Shown here in pieces: positions 16,895 through 25,736 of a stretch of 64,000 bases of DNA. The stretch is from positions 248,001 to 312,000 of the forward strand of contig JAXMOG010000004.1 of assembly GCA_034670065.1 (NCBI GenBank), written 5' to 3'. The notes below the pieces were generated by a model that saw only the letters and a list, made by a program, of their open reading frames with translations, was not told the origin of the DNA and made no database searches. The stretch is from Mesobacterium_A sp034670065. GTDB taxonomy: Bacteria; Pseudomonadota; Alphaproteobacteria; Rhodobacterales; Rhodobacteraceae. Made by a program: the position numbers and the translations under genes. Within the stretch, counting starts at the first letter, position 1; the number at the start of each line of letters is the position of its first letter.

Positions 16895-17890
16895 GTGTCG
16901 ATTCTAAATTGGAACAACATCGCCCGCACGATCACGGCGGGCGTCATTGGCGGCCTGGCGGTTCTGTCTGCCGGAGCGACAGTTGCACAGGAATATCCGA
17001 GCCAGCCAGTGACGCTGGTGGTTGGCTTCCCACCCGGTGGCTCAACAGATGTTGTTGCGCGCATTTTGGCCGAACATATGAGCGGAACACTGGGTCAGCC
17101 GGTACTGGTTGAAAACCGCCCAGGCGCTGGCGGTACAGTTGGTATCGGACATGTCGCCAAATCCGACCCTGATGGCTACACGCTGGGTGTCAGCGGTGTT
17201 GGCGCATCCATCCTGATCGATGCCATGGGGCGCGAAACCGGCTATAACATCGACGAAGAGCTGGATATCATTGGTGTGATGGGCACGTTGGGCCTTGTGA
17301 TCGCCGGCCGCAACGGGCTTGAAGCAACCACCCTGCCTGAACTGATGGAATTTGCCAGAGCAAACCCCGAAGCGCTGACATACGGCAGCTCTGGTGTTGG
17401 CACCCCCGGTCACTTGGCGATGGAATACCTCAAAAGCGTCGCTGGCGTAGAGATGCTGCACATTCCTTACAAGGGTAACACGCCTTTGATGAATGACATT
17501 CTTGGCGGCCACGTTGATATCGCCATGCTGACCACCCCCGGTGCCGCAGAACAGGTTCGCGCCGAAGGCATTCAGCCATTCGCCGTATCCTCGCCAGAGC
17601 GGTCTCCGCTGATGCCAGAAGTGCCCACCGTGATCGAAGGTGGTTTTGATGGCTACACCGCAACACTGTGGAACCTGCTTGTAACCCCGAAAGGCACGCC
17701 AGCGGATGTTCAGGCCAAACTGTCTGAAGCCCTGAACGCGGCCATGCAAGATGCCGATGTTCTGGAAGCCTATGCCACCAAAGGTCTGGCCCCGACATTG
17801 ACCTCACCAGCAGAAGCCGTCCAGTTTCACGCCGATGAGCGAACGAAATGGAAAGGCTTAATTGAAGCAACTGGCGCTGCGTCCAAATAA
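16895..17890 (+). CDS. tctC: Tripartite tricarboxylate transporter binding protein (TctC/Bug family)
   Basis: 331 residues starting with GTG behind GGGAGG. A Sec signal (GGLAVLSAGATVAQE) is followed by YPSQPVTLVVGFPPGGSTDVVAR, the Bug-family ligand loop, and ENRPGAGGTVGIGHVAKSDPDGY. It captures an organic acid in the periplasm for the TctAB permease. It heads an operon with tctB, tctA and a CoA transferase, all on the plus strand, under candidate operator A. Confidence 0.92.
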   Translation: MSILNWNNIARTITAGVIGGLAVLSAGATVAQEYPSQPVTLVVGFPPGGSTDVVARILAEHMSGTLGQPVLVENRPGAGGTVGIGHVAKSDPDGYTLGVSGVGASILIDAMGRETGYNIDEELDIIGVMGTLGLVIAGRNGLEATTLPELMEFARANPEALTYGSSGVGTPGHLAMEYLKSVAGVEMLHIPYKGNTPLMNDILGGHVDIAMLTTPGAAEQVRAEGIQPFAVSSPERSPLMPEVPTVIEGGFDGYTATLWNLLVTPKGTPADVQAKLSEALNAAMQDADVLEAYATKGLAPTLTSPAEAVQFHADERTKWKGLIEATGAASK

Positions 17891-17908
17891 CGGCAGCACC
17901 ACACAAAA

Positions 17909-17930
17909 AGGGGCGGCAATAGCCGCCCCT
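17909..17930 (+). terminator. Hairpin between tctC and tctB
   Basis: AGGGGCGGC-AATA-GCCGCCCCT is a perfect 9-bp stem 18 bases after tctC, followed by the T-rich GTTACTTTGG. It probably acts as an attenuator or 3-prime stabiliser that raises tctC over tctBA. Confidence 0.65.
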
Positions 17931-17953
17931 GTTACTTTGGTTCGGATGGACAA

Positions 17954-18403
17954 ATGAAGACCATTTCACTTCGATTGGTGGTTGCCGCAGTGCTTGCAAT
18001 CATCGGCTTGACCGCCTTTGTCGTCGGTTTGAATTACGAATTCGGCTCTGCCCGCCGCATGGGGCCCGGTTACTTTCCGATCGTCTTGTCCGGCACACTG
18101 TTTATCCTGGCCCTATGTGAGGGCATTCCTGCGCTGCTAAAACCTGATCCAGAAAACTCTGATCCGGTTGATTGGCGCCCCCTGCTGGCCATTCTGGCAG
18201 CGGTTGCAGCCTTCGCCGTCACCATCACGTTCTTTGGATTGATCCCTGCTTTCTTTGTCGTCATCGGCCTGTCGACCATGTCGCAACAAGGATACGGCTG
18301 GAAACCAGCCCTGATCCTGTCTGTCGTCACTGGCTTTGGCGCGTGGCTCCTGTTTTCGCAGCTACTTGGCATGACCTTGCCACTCATTCACTGGGGTCTC
18401 TGA
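17954..18403 (+). CDS. tctB: Tripartite tricarboxylate transporter small membrane subunit (TctB)
   Basis: 149 residues, about four membrane helices, of normal TctB size. FGSARRMGPGYFPIVLSG is the usual TctB loop after the first helix. It ends two bases before the tctA start, so both are translated together and form the inner-membrane permease. Confidence 0.85.
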   Translation: MKTISLRLVVAAVLAIIGLTAFVVGLNYEFGSARRMGPGYFPIVLSGTLFILALCEGIPALLKPDPENSDPVDWRPLLAILAAVAAFAVTITFFGLIPAFFVVIGLSTMSQQGYGWKPALILSVVTGFGAWLLFSQLLGMTLPLIHWGL

Positions 18404-18405
18404 TA

Positions 18406-19923
18406 ATGTTCGAGAATATTATTCTGGGGTTCGCAACAGCGTTCACCTTGGTGAACCTGTCATACTGTTTCCTCGGCGTCTTCCTTGGCACCTTCATTGG
18501 CGTCTTACCCGGACTGGGATCACTGGCGGCCATCTCGATGTTGCTGCCGCTGACGTTTTATTTGGAACCAACAACTGCGCTGATCATGCTTGGCGGCATC
18601 TATTACGGCGGTGAATACGGCGGCTCTATCGCGTCGATCCTGCTGAACCTGCCCGGTACACCTTCGGCGGCGGTCACTTGCCTTGATGGCAACCCAATGG
18701 CCAAACAAGGACGGGCCGGTGTGGCCTTGTTCATCACCGCAATCGCCTCTTTCGTCGGGGGGTCTGTGGGGATTGTGGCCTTGATGGGATTTGGTCCCTC
18801 CATCGCCCGAATGGGGCTTAGTTTTGGGCCAGCTGACTATTTCGCCCTGATGTTATTGGGCCTTGTGGCGGCGGTTACGGTTGGCGGCGGGTCTGTCATC
18901 AAAGGCTTGATCATGGTTGTGCTGGGCCTGTTGCTGGGCACTGTCGGCACCGATGTCACCTCGGGCGATTTCCGCTATACGTTTGGCTTTCTAGAGCTGC
19001 GTGACGGTGTCAGCCTTGTGGGCATGGCAATGGGGCTGTTCGGCGTGGCCGAAGTTGTCAGCTCCATCCGCGGGGCACAAACCCGCAAGATCACGCAAAA
19101 AGTGACCACCCGCAGCATGATGCCAACGCGCGAAGACATGAAACAGACCCTTGGGCCAATGGCACGCGGCAGCACGATTGGCGGCTTTCTGGGGGCCCTG
19201 CCCGGCGCCGGTACCGTGATCGCAGCCTTCCTTGCCTATGCCACTGAAGTGCGCTTTGCCAAAGACAAAACACGTTTTGGCAAAGGCGCGATCGAAGGGG
19301 TCGCCGCGCCAGAATCCGCCAACAACGCCGCGGCACAAACGGCCTTTATCCCAACCTTGACCATCGGCATTCCCGGCAGCGCGACCATGTCGATCATGCT
19401 GGGCGCTCTGATGATCCACGGCATCACACCGGGACCATTGCTGATATCGGATCATCCGACAATATTCTGGGGGCTGATCGCAAGCTTCTGGATCGGCAAC
19501 CTGTTCTTGCTGGTTCTGAACATCCCATTGATCGGGCTTTGGGTTCGGGTGCTGCAATTCCCTTACAAATACATCTACCCGGTTGTGATCGCTCTTATTT
19601 GCATTGGGGTCTTCTCGATGCGGACCAGCGCCTTTGATGTCAGCCTTGTGGTGATCTTTGGCGGCTTGGGTTATCTGTTTCAAAAGGCCGGATATTCGCC
19701 TGCTCCGCTGATCCTGGGCTTTGTTCTGGGCCCGATGTTAGAGGAAAACCTGCGCCGCGCGATGCTGATGGCACGCGGTGATCCGATGCGAATGGTCTCT
19801 GATCCGCTGACCGGGTCCATATTGGCCTTGTCTGCAATCCTGCTGATCTGGGCTTTGTTGGGCGGCATTCGAAATATGGTCGCCGCCCGCCGGATGGACA
19901 AAATCCCCTCGGGCGAAGCCTAA
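18406..19923 (+). CDS. tctA: Tripartite tricarboxylate transporter large permease (TctA)
   Basis: 505 residues, about 12 membrane segments. The signature repeats are present: LGTFIGVLPGLGSLAAISMLLP, YYGGEYGGSIASILLNLPGTP, FLGALPGAGTVIAAF and IGIPGSATMSIMLGALMIHGI. It starts at ATG 18406 just after tctB; a frame reaching back to 18172 overlaps tctB and is rejected. Transport is expected to be driven by ion gradients. Confidence 0.93.
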   Translation: MFENIILGFATAFTLVNLSYCFLGVFLGTFIGVLPGLGSLAAISMLLPLTFYLEPTTALIMLGGIYYGGEYGGSIASILLNLPGTPSAAVTCLDGNPMAKQGRAGVALFITAIASFVGGSVGIVALMGFGPSIARMGLSFGPADYFALMLLGLVAAVTVGGGSVIKGLIMVVLGLLLGTVGTDVTSGDFRYTFGFLELRDGVSLVGMAMGLFGVAEVVSSIRGAQTRKITQKVTTRSMMPTREDMKQTLGPMARGSTIGGFLGALPGAGTVIAAFLAYATEVRFAKDKTRFGKGAIEGVAAPESANNAAAQTAFIPTLTIGIPGSATMSIMLGALMIHGITPGPLLISDHPTIFWGLIASFWIGNLFLLVLNIPLIGLWVRVLQFPYKYIYPVVIALICIGVFSMRTSAFDVSLVVIFGGLGYLFQKAGYSPAPLILGFVLGPMLEENLRRAMLMARGDPMRMVSDPLTGSILALSAILLIWALLGGIRNMVAARRMDKIPSGEA

Positions 19924-19977
19924 GCGCCCAAGCCCCCAACACAAACCGCGTGATTGACGCAAATCCAGGAGACGACC

Positions 19978-21204
19978 GTGGCCGGCAGCATGTCCCATAT
20001 CAAGGTTCTCGATCTGAGCCGAGTCTTTGCTGGCCCATGGGCTGGTCAGATGTTGGCGGATTTCGGTGCCGAAGTCATCAAGATCGAACATGTCAAAGGC
20101 GGGGATGATGTGCGGCGCATGGGCGTACCGCATCTGGATGATGATGGAAACGAGACGGAACTGACATCGTCATTTCTATCCATGAACCGCGGCAAGCAAT
20201 CGCTGGCAATTGATCTGTCAAAACCCGAGGGCCAAAACATCTTGGTAAAGCTTGTCGAACAGGCGGATGTTTTGATCGAAAACTTCAAGGTCGGCAATCT
20301 GGCAAAATTCAACCTTGATTACGATACGCTGTCCAAGGTGAACCCGCGCCTGATCTATTGCTCGATCACCGGTTTTGGGCAAACCGGATCCCGCGCGCAT
20401 CTGCCCGGATACGACCCAATCTTTCAGGCGATGACCGGCGTTATGAGCATCACCGGCGTTGCCGAAGGGCAGCCCGGCGCCGGACCAAATCTGGTTGGTT
20501 ATTCAATCTCTGACATCAACGCGGGCTACTATGCGGTTATCGCCATCTTGGCCGCGCTGAATCACCGCGATGCCGGTGGGGGATCAGGGCAGCACCTGGA
20601 TATCGCGCTGTATGACGCGCAAGTGCACGCCTCATCTCATGTTGCAATGAACTATCTGTCCAATGGCCGGGTTCCCAAACGCAACGGCACCGCATCACAG
20701 ATCACCTGCCCCTGGCAAGTCTTTGATGCTGCAGACAAACCTATCATGATTGCCGTTGGAAATGACGCACAATTCCGCCGCCTGTGTGCCCTTTTGACAT
20801 GCCCTGAACTGGCCGAAGATCCGCGTTTCGCCACCAATTTGGAACGTGTGCGGCACAAAGAAACGCTGGTGCCCATGCTGGCAGAGCGGATCATCAAATG
20901 GGCTGCCGAAGACCTGCAACAAAAGCTGGAAGATGTCGGCATCGCCGCTGGCCCCATTCTGGGTTTTGACGAAGTCTTGGACAGCCAACAGGTCAAGGAA
21001 CGCGGCCTGAAAAAGACAATGCAACATCCAACGGCAGGCGACATCGAGGTGATTGCCAACCCGATTGTCTTCTCCGAAACGCCCAATGTTTATGAGCACA
21101 CCGCGCCAGAGTTTGGCGCGGATACGGATGCAGTCCTGCAAGGCCATTTGGGTCTGTCAGACCAAGATATCGCGACATTGCGGTCCAAAGGTATAATTCG
21201 CTGA
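19978..21204 (+). CDS. CaiB/BaiF (class III) CoA transferase
   Basis: About 408 residues. DLSRVFAGPWAGQMLADFGAEVIKIE and LLVKL-type LLIENFKVG segments are typical of the family, and the likely catalytic aspartate sits in SDINAGYYAVIAILAAL. It moves CoA from an acyl-CoA donor to a carboxylic acid. GTG 19978 has AGGAG at good spacing; ATG 19990 is an alternative. Being the last gene of the tctCBA operon, it probably activates the imported acid immediately. Confidence 0.88.
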   Translation: MAGSMSHIKVLDLSRVFAGPWAGQMLADFGAEVIKIEHVKGGDDVRRMGVPHLDDDGNETELTSSFLSMNRGKQSLAIDLSKPEGQNILVKLVEQADVLIENFKVGNLAKFNLDYDTLSKVNPRLIYCSITGFGQTGSRAHLPGYDPIFQAMTGVMSITGVAEGQPGAGPNLVGYSISDINAGYYAVIAILAALNHRDAGGGSGQHLDIALYDAQVHASSHVAMNYLSNGRVPKRNGTASQITCPWQVFDAADKPIMIAVGNDAQFRRLCALLTCPELAEDPRFATNLERVRHKETLVPMLAERIIKWAAEDLQQKLEDVGIAAGPILGFDEVLDSQQVKERGLKKTMQHPTAGDIEVIANPIVFSETPNVYEHTAPEFGADTDAVLQGHLGLSDQDIATLRSKGIIR

Positions 21205-21297
21205 TCGTTGGTAACGCACCAACCAAGCCCAGATCAGTGCCGCAGCGCGGATATGGTGACCAGTTCATCGCCAGCTGCTCTGCGCCGCCACCCGGCG

Positions 21298-21900
21298 TTA
21301 CGTCGTCGGGCGCGGCATGACGAAAACCTCGTCTATGATGGCATAGTCCAAATACCCAAGACGGGCCAAGGGCCGCACGCGTGTCACATCGACCTTACCA
21401 TCCACGATCACTTCGTCTGCGATATGAATGCCAACAACCTCTCCAAAGATCACATCAGAAACGGCTTTGGTGCCATCGCGAGCTGTCAGCGAAACGACTT
21501 TGTTCAACACGCATTCCAATGCGACCGGCGTGGCGGCAACGCGTGGCACAGCAACATTCCGGCACGGCGCCTTGGCCAATCTCGCCAGATCGAATTCGTC
21601 AACCGACGCATCAACCGCCTTCGATGACGTATTGAGCGCGTCCTTCAACGCGCCCACCGCCATATTGACCACGAATTCGCCTGTCGCTTCGATATTCGTC
21701 TGGCTGTCTTTGCGCCCTGCGGATGAGAACATGATGAACGGCGGCACGCTCGAGACGGCGTTGAAAAAGCTGTACGGAGCAAGGTTCGCCACCCCATCCG
21801 AAGACAGGCTGGATATCCATCCAATGGGGCGCGGTGCCACCAAAGCGTTAAAGGGATTATGGGCCAACCCATGGGGTTCGCTCCTTGGATCGTAGAACAT
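21298..21900 (-). CDS. Flavin reductase-like FMN-binding protein
   Basis: 200 residues of the DIM6/NTAB (flavin_reductase) fold: NPFNALVAPRPIGWISSLS, NLAPYSFFNAVSSVPPFIMFS and GEVVGIHIADEVIVDG. Such proteins either supply reduced flavin to a monooxygenase or bind FMN with another role. No oxygenase partner is visible here. It is divergent from the MaoC gene, with operator B between the two. Confidence 0.82.
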   Translation of the reverse strand: MFYDPRSEPHGLAHNPFNALVAPRPIGWISSLSSDGVANLAPYSFFNAVSSVPPFIMFSSAGRKDSQTNIEATGEFVVNMAVGALKDALNTSSKAVDASVDEFDLARLAKAPCRNVAVPRVAATPVALECVLNKVVSLTARDGTKAVSDVIFGEVVGIHIADEVIVDGKVDVTRVRPLARLGYLDYAIIDEVFVMPRPTT

Positions 21901-21928
21901 TCACATCCCTCCCTGGTGGATTTACTCT

Positions 21929-21944
21929 ATAAATCTATGTTTAT
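21929..21944. promoter_or_regulatory. AT-rich palindrome, candidate operator B
   Basis: ATAAATCTATGTTTAT has perfect 5-base arms (6 if extended by one on each side). It lies 28 bases from the flavin reductase start and 44 from the MaoC start, so it could control both. Confidence 0.6.
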
Positions 21945-21988
21945 ATCTTTTATAACGCGAGGCAACGGAATTTGCATCGGAGACCTGG

Positions 21989-22447
21989 ATGCTGACATTG
22001 GAGACTCCCGAAGAATTCGGCAAGCATATTGGCCTGAAGCTTGGCCCAACCGAATGGCGGACCATATCCCAAACCGAAATATCCGGCTTTGCTGACCTGA
22101 CCGGAGATGATCACTGGATTCACGTAGACGCGGACCGCGCAGCGCAGGAAACCCCTGGCGGGCGTACTATCGTTCACGGGCTTTATATGCTGTCCTTGAT
22201 CCCAAAATGGCAGCGCCAGCTGTTTCACATCCAACGCCGGGGCGCCGGGTTGCTGTGCGGATACGACAAGGTGCGATTTGTTCTGACAGTGCACGTGGAG
22301 ACACCAATCAGATTGCATCAGGTTGTCAGCGCGGTTTCGCCTCACGCCAAAGGCACAAAAATCACGCTGACCAACACCATCGAAACACAAGAGCCAGGAC
22401 GCACCGCCTTGGCAGCTGAAAGCATCCTTTTGATTGCAGGCGCCTAA
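21989..22447 (+). CDS. MaoC-family (hot-dog fold) enoyl-CoA hydratase
   Basis: 152 residues. ADLTGDDHWIHVDADRA carries the Asp-X4-His hydratase motif, and TIVHGLYMLSLIP follows it as in R-specific enoyl-CoA hydratases. It should hydrate a 2-enoyl-CoA. It opens an operon with two acyl-CoA dehydrogenase genes 32 bases downstream, the natural source of its substrate. Confidence 0.85.
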   Translation: MLTLETPEEFGKHIGLKLGPTEWRTISQTEISGFADLTGDDHWIHVDADRAAQETPGGRTIVHGLYMLSLIPKWQRQLFHIQRRGAGLLCGYDKVRFVLTVHVETPIRLHQVVSAVSPHAKGTKITLTNTIETQEPGRTALAAESILLIAGA

Positions 22448-22479
22448 ACGCCAGACTTTTACGAACCGAGGAGACTCCT

Positions 22480-23568
22480 TTGACAACGCAAAGCGAAGAA
22501 TGGGCTGAAAACATTCGAATGCTGGTGGAAAGTGCGGGTGCGGTTGTTCCGGAAGACGGCTCCTTAGACCGCATCCGTGCAGCACGCCATCAGGCACCGG
22601 GGTTTGAGCGTGATGTTTGGTCCACGATGGGCGAAATGGGTTGGCTGGCCATTCTATCAAACGAAGACGTTGGCGGGTTGGGCCTTGGCCTGCGCGAAGC
22701 CGTGGCCTTGTGCGCAGTACTGGGGCGCGGTTTGGTCCCGGAACCCGCTGTGTCGGCACTGCATGCGATCCGCCTAACGGAACAAGCAGGCGCAGTACCA
22801 CAAGATGCCCTGACAGGCGACATCGTCATGGTTGCGGCATGGCAGTCTTCACCCCTTTCCCTAGAGCCATCCAAGGGTGTTGAGCTGACAGATGGCACGT
22901 TGTCTGGCACAAAGATTGCCGTTGATGGCGGCACCGGCGCCGATGTCTTTGCGGTCACAACACCGCAAGGTTTGGTGTTGGTGCCACGCGATGCGGCCGG
23001 TCTGACGAGCACGGCCATTCCGATGCATGATGGGACGATCTGTGCAGAACTGCACTTTGATCGGGTTGCCGCCACATCTCTGCCGTGCCCCGATGTGGAC
23101 AACCCTCTGTACGAAGCGATGTTGCTGCACGCAGGATATCTTATGGGGGTGTCCGAACAGGCATTTGAAATCACGTTGGACTATCTGCGCGTGCGCAAAC
23201 AGTTTGACGTTCCCATCGGCAGCTTTCAGGCGTTGCAGCACCGCGCGACCGAGATCAAGGTTCAGCTTGAATTGGCGCGCGCTGCAATCCATGCCGCGGC
23301 AACAGCCCTTGACCACAAGGCCGAAGCAACGGTCGCCCAAATGTCTGTCCTGCGCGCCCGAACTCGCGCAGGTGGGTTGGCACGGCTGGTAGCACGCGAA
23401 GCGGTTCAGATGCATGGGGCCATTGGCTACACCGATGAAGCCGATATCGGCCTTTACACCCGCAAGGTGATGGTGGCCGCCGGTCAATACGGGTCTGATG
23501 CCCCTCTTCGATCTCAATTTATGGCGTTGCGTGAAACCGTGCGCGACCAACAGGGGGCATGCGCATGA
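22480..23568 (+). CDS. Acyl-CoA dehydrogenase, small-subunit type
   Basis: 362 residues, starting at TTG behind GAGGAGACTCC. The C-terminal half keeps RKQFDVPIGSFQALQHR and QMHGAIGYTDEADIGLY, the FAD-contact segment. The middle beta-domain lacks the usual Y-T/S-E-P-x-A-G-S-D motif. The downstream gene has the opposite pattern, so the two probably form one heteromeric enzyme, as in PimC/PimD or steroid FadE pairs. Its stop overlaps the next gene start. Confidence 0.82.
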   Translation: MTTQSEEWAENIRMLVESAGAVVPEDGSLDRIRAARHQAPGFERDVWSTMGEMGWLAILSNEDVGGLGLGLREAVALCAVLGRGLVPEPAVSALHAIRLTEQAGAVPQDALTGDIVMVAAWQSSPLSLEPSKGVELTDGTLSGTKIAVDGGTGADVFAVTTPQGLVLVPRDAAGLTSTAIPMHDGTICAELHFDRVAATSLPCPDVDNPLYEAMLLHAGYLMGVSEQAFEITLDYLRVRKQFDVPIGSFQALQHRATEIKVQLELARAAIHAAATALDHKAEATVAQMSVLRARTRAGGLARLVAREAVQMHGAIGYTDEADIGLYTRKVMVAAGQYGSDAPLRSQFMALRETVRDQQGACA

Positions 23569-24749
23569 CTGTTTCTCCACCTTTCGTTGCGGCTCATCCC
23601 CCGCATCCCGATTTCAACGCCATGACGGATGCAGAATTTCGCACCTGCGTGCGTGAATTTGTTCAGACCAACTACCCAGATATTCCGCGTTTTGCGCAGC
23701 GTCGGCTGCGGTGGCCCGAAGTCAGCCCTTGGTACGCGATCCTTGCCGAAAAGGGTTGGATTGCTCCCACCTGGCCACAAAACCTTGGCGGTATGGGGCT
23801 GGAGGCGTCAAAACACCTGATCCTGATCGAGGAATACGAACGCCACGGCTGCGCGCGGGTGCATGACATCGGCACAGTGATGTTGGGCCCGCTGTTGATG
23901 CAATACGGCACGCAAGATCAACAAGACCTCTACCTGCCGCGTATCCTGCGGGGCGAAGATGTCTGGGCGCAAGGCTATAGCGAACCCGGCGCAGGATCAG
24001 ACCTGGCCGCCTTGCGCACCGAAGCCCTGCGCGACGGTGATACCTGGGTGATCAACGGCCAAAAAACATGGGTCACGCTGGGCGCGGATGCCAACATGGT
24101 GTTCGTTTTGGCCCGAACCGACAAGACGGTCAAAAAACAAGCCGGGATCAGCTTTCTGCTCGTCCCGATGGATGCCGACGGCGTAACAGTTCGGCCCATT
24201 GAAAACCTAGAAGGCCATGCAGAGTTTTGCGAAATCTTCTTTGACAATGTGCGCATTCCGTTGGGCAACATTGTTGGAGAGGTGAACCAGGGTTGGAGCA
24301 TGGCAAAAGCGCTGCTGGGGCACGAACGTGTCTTTATCGGCGCGCCGCGTTTGTCGGCCAATGCGCTGGCACGTTTGGAAGCCATCGCGCGGCGCGAAGG
24401 GCTGTGGCACGATCCTGCTTTCCGCGACAGGTTTGCCGTGCTTGCAATGGACCTGGCCGACTTGACCGACTTGTTTGAATCCTACGTTCAGCGCCTGCGC
24501 GATGGCACGCCGATTGGCCCCGATGTTGGCACGCTGAAGATTTTCCAAAGTGAGCTGTATCAACGGATTTCAGAAGAGATGATGATGATCTCCGGCAGCT
24601 TGGCAGGAATGAAAATCGGTGACGATGGGGATCGCCAGATGGATGCCGCCGGCACCTTTTTGGCCGCGCGTCCGACAACCATTTTTGGCGGTTCTACCGA
24701 GGTCATGCGCAACGTTCTGGCGCGGGGCAGTTTAGGACTGCCCAAGTAA
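23565..24749 (+). CDS. Acyl-CoA dehydrogenase, large-subunit type
   Basis: 394 residues. YSEPGAGSDLAALRTEA and NGQKTWVTLGADANMVFVLART are the substrate and flavin-shielding motifs, and TTIFGGSTEVMRNVLAR closes the protein. The HG-x2-G segment found in the upstream subunit is missing here. The ATG at 23565 overlaps the previous stop and is spaced correctly from GGGGG; the ATG at 23559 is too close. It should desaturate an acyl-CoA together with the partner subunit. Confidence 0.86.
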   Translation: MTVSPPFVAAHPPHPDFNAMTDAEFRTCVREFVQTNYPDIPRFAQRRLRWPEVSPWYAILAEKGWIAPTWPQNLGGMGLEASKHLILIEEYERHGCARVHDIGTVMLGPLLMQYGTQDQQDLYLPRILRGEDVWAQGYSEPGAGSDLAALRTEALRDGDTWVINGQKTWVTLGADANMVFVLARTDKTVKKQAGISFLLVPMDADGVTVRPIENLEGHAEFCEIFFDNVRIPLGNIVGEVNQGWSMAKALLGHERVFIGAPRLSANALARLEAIARREGLWHDPAFRDRFAVLAMDLADLTDLFESYVQRLRDGTPIGPDVGTLKIFQSELYQRISEEMMMISGSLAGMKIGDDGDRQMDAAGTFLAARPTTIFGGSTEVMRNVLARGSLGLPK

Positions 24750-24798
24750 CAGAATACCGGGCACAGAACTTGTTCCGCCTGTCACCCCATCGAAAATA

Positions 24799-24832
24799 CG
24801 CCAAGGTCGGCTTTGCTGACCTTGGCGATTGT
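24799..24832 (+). terminator. Terminator between convergent genes
   Basis: CGCCAAGGTC and GACCTTGGCG make a perfect 10-bp stem with a 9-base loop, followed by ATTGTTTG. It ends the acyl-CoA dehydrogenase operon. Confidence 0.65.
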
Positions 24833-24900
24833 TTGTGGGATGTTCGAAATTCCAGCTACAGGCGTTCTGGCCTGTACGAACGACACATAGCCATCCGCCT

Positions 24901-25698
24901 CTAAGAAAGCGTTTCATCAACCCATTTCACGATCTCGCGCGCCACGGTGTCTGGCAATTCATCCGGCAAGGCATGGCTGGCGCCGTCTACGGTAACAAGC
25001 GTCACCCGGCCTGGAAATTCGTTTACATAGACGTCACGGGCATCTGCAGGGCGGAAGGGATCCTGCAACCCAACAATATCCAAGACAGGCGCAGACCCGC
25101 TGGGCCACCAGCTGTCACGATCCGTGCGGCCACGTGCAGCCCGTTGCGCCAGCACCAAATCACCACTCCAGCCTGTCAGATAGGGGCGTGGGTCGTTGCC
25201 TGGCGCGAAAAACGCCAAACGCAGCGCATCCAGGCGCGCCTCTTCTGGCTGATCCGGGGACATGGCGACATTGATGGCTTGGGAAAGTTCTGCAGGCCAG
25301 GTGCCGCCCCCCGCCGCGATCAGCACCAACCCATCAATCAGGTCAGGCCGGTCCTGTGTCATTGTTCTGGCGATCCAACACCCATATGCGTGCCCGGCGA
25401 CAATGCAGCCATTGGGATGCGGCTCTGCTTCGATGACGGCAGCGGCATCTGCGGCCAGATCATGAAAATCAACCGTATCCATCGGCCCGACAGACCCGCC
25501 CGTTCCGCGCGGCCAAGGCAGCAAAACAAGGAACCCCGCCTCGGCCAAAGCCTCTGCCAGCTCAACAAAATCTTCTGGCCCGCGCCCAGTAGACGCAATT
25601 AGGCAGATCGACGGGCCAGTCACATTGGCGGGTTCCACAACGCCATAGGCGATCTTTGCATCCGCGTTTTCAACATATCTCACCGTAGGGATGGCCAA
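24901..25698 (-). CDS. Alpha/beta-hydrolase-fold protein lacking the serine nucleophile
   Basis: 265 residues with the fold clear: LPWPRGTGGS, a strand-turn-helix at the nucleophile elbow, DIVGLQDPF for the acid and DGASHALPDE for the histidine. At the elbow, where G-x-S-x-G is expected, the sequence is AGHAYGCW, so the nucleophile is alanine. Ordinary ester hydrolysis is therefore unlikely; a lyase, a cofactor-free reaction or a binding role is possible. It lies 38 bases after a 2-hydroxyacid dehydrogenase gene on the same strand. Confidence 0.75.
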   Translation of the reverse strand: MAIPTVRYVENADAKIAYGVVEPANVTGPSICLIASTGRGPEDFVELAEALAEAGFLVLLPWPRGTGGSVGPMDTVDFHDLAADAAAVIEAEPHPNGCIVAGHAYGCWIARTMTQDRPDLIDGLVLIAAGGGTWPAELSQAINVAMSPDQPEEARLDALRLAFFAPGNDPRPYLTGWSGDLVLAQRAARGRTDRDSWWPSGSAPVLDIVGLQDPFRPADARDVYVNEFPGRVTLVTVDGASHALPDELPDTVAREIVKWVDETLS

Positions 25699-25736
25699 AT
25701 CGTCACCTCAAATCTTCTGGGGCATCTGCCCGAATT

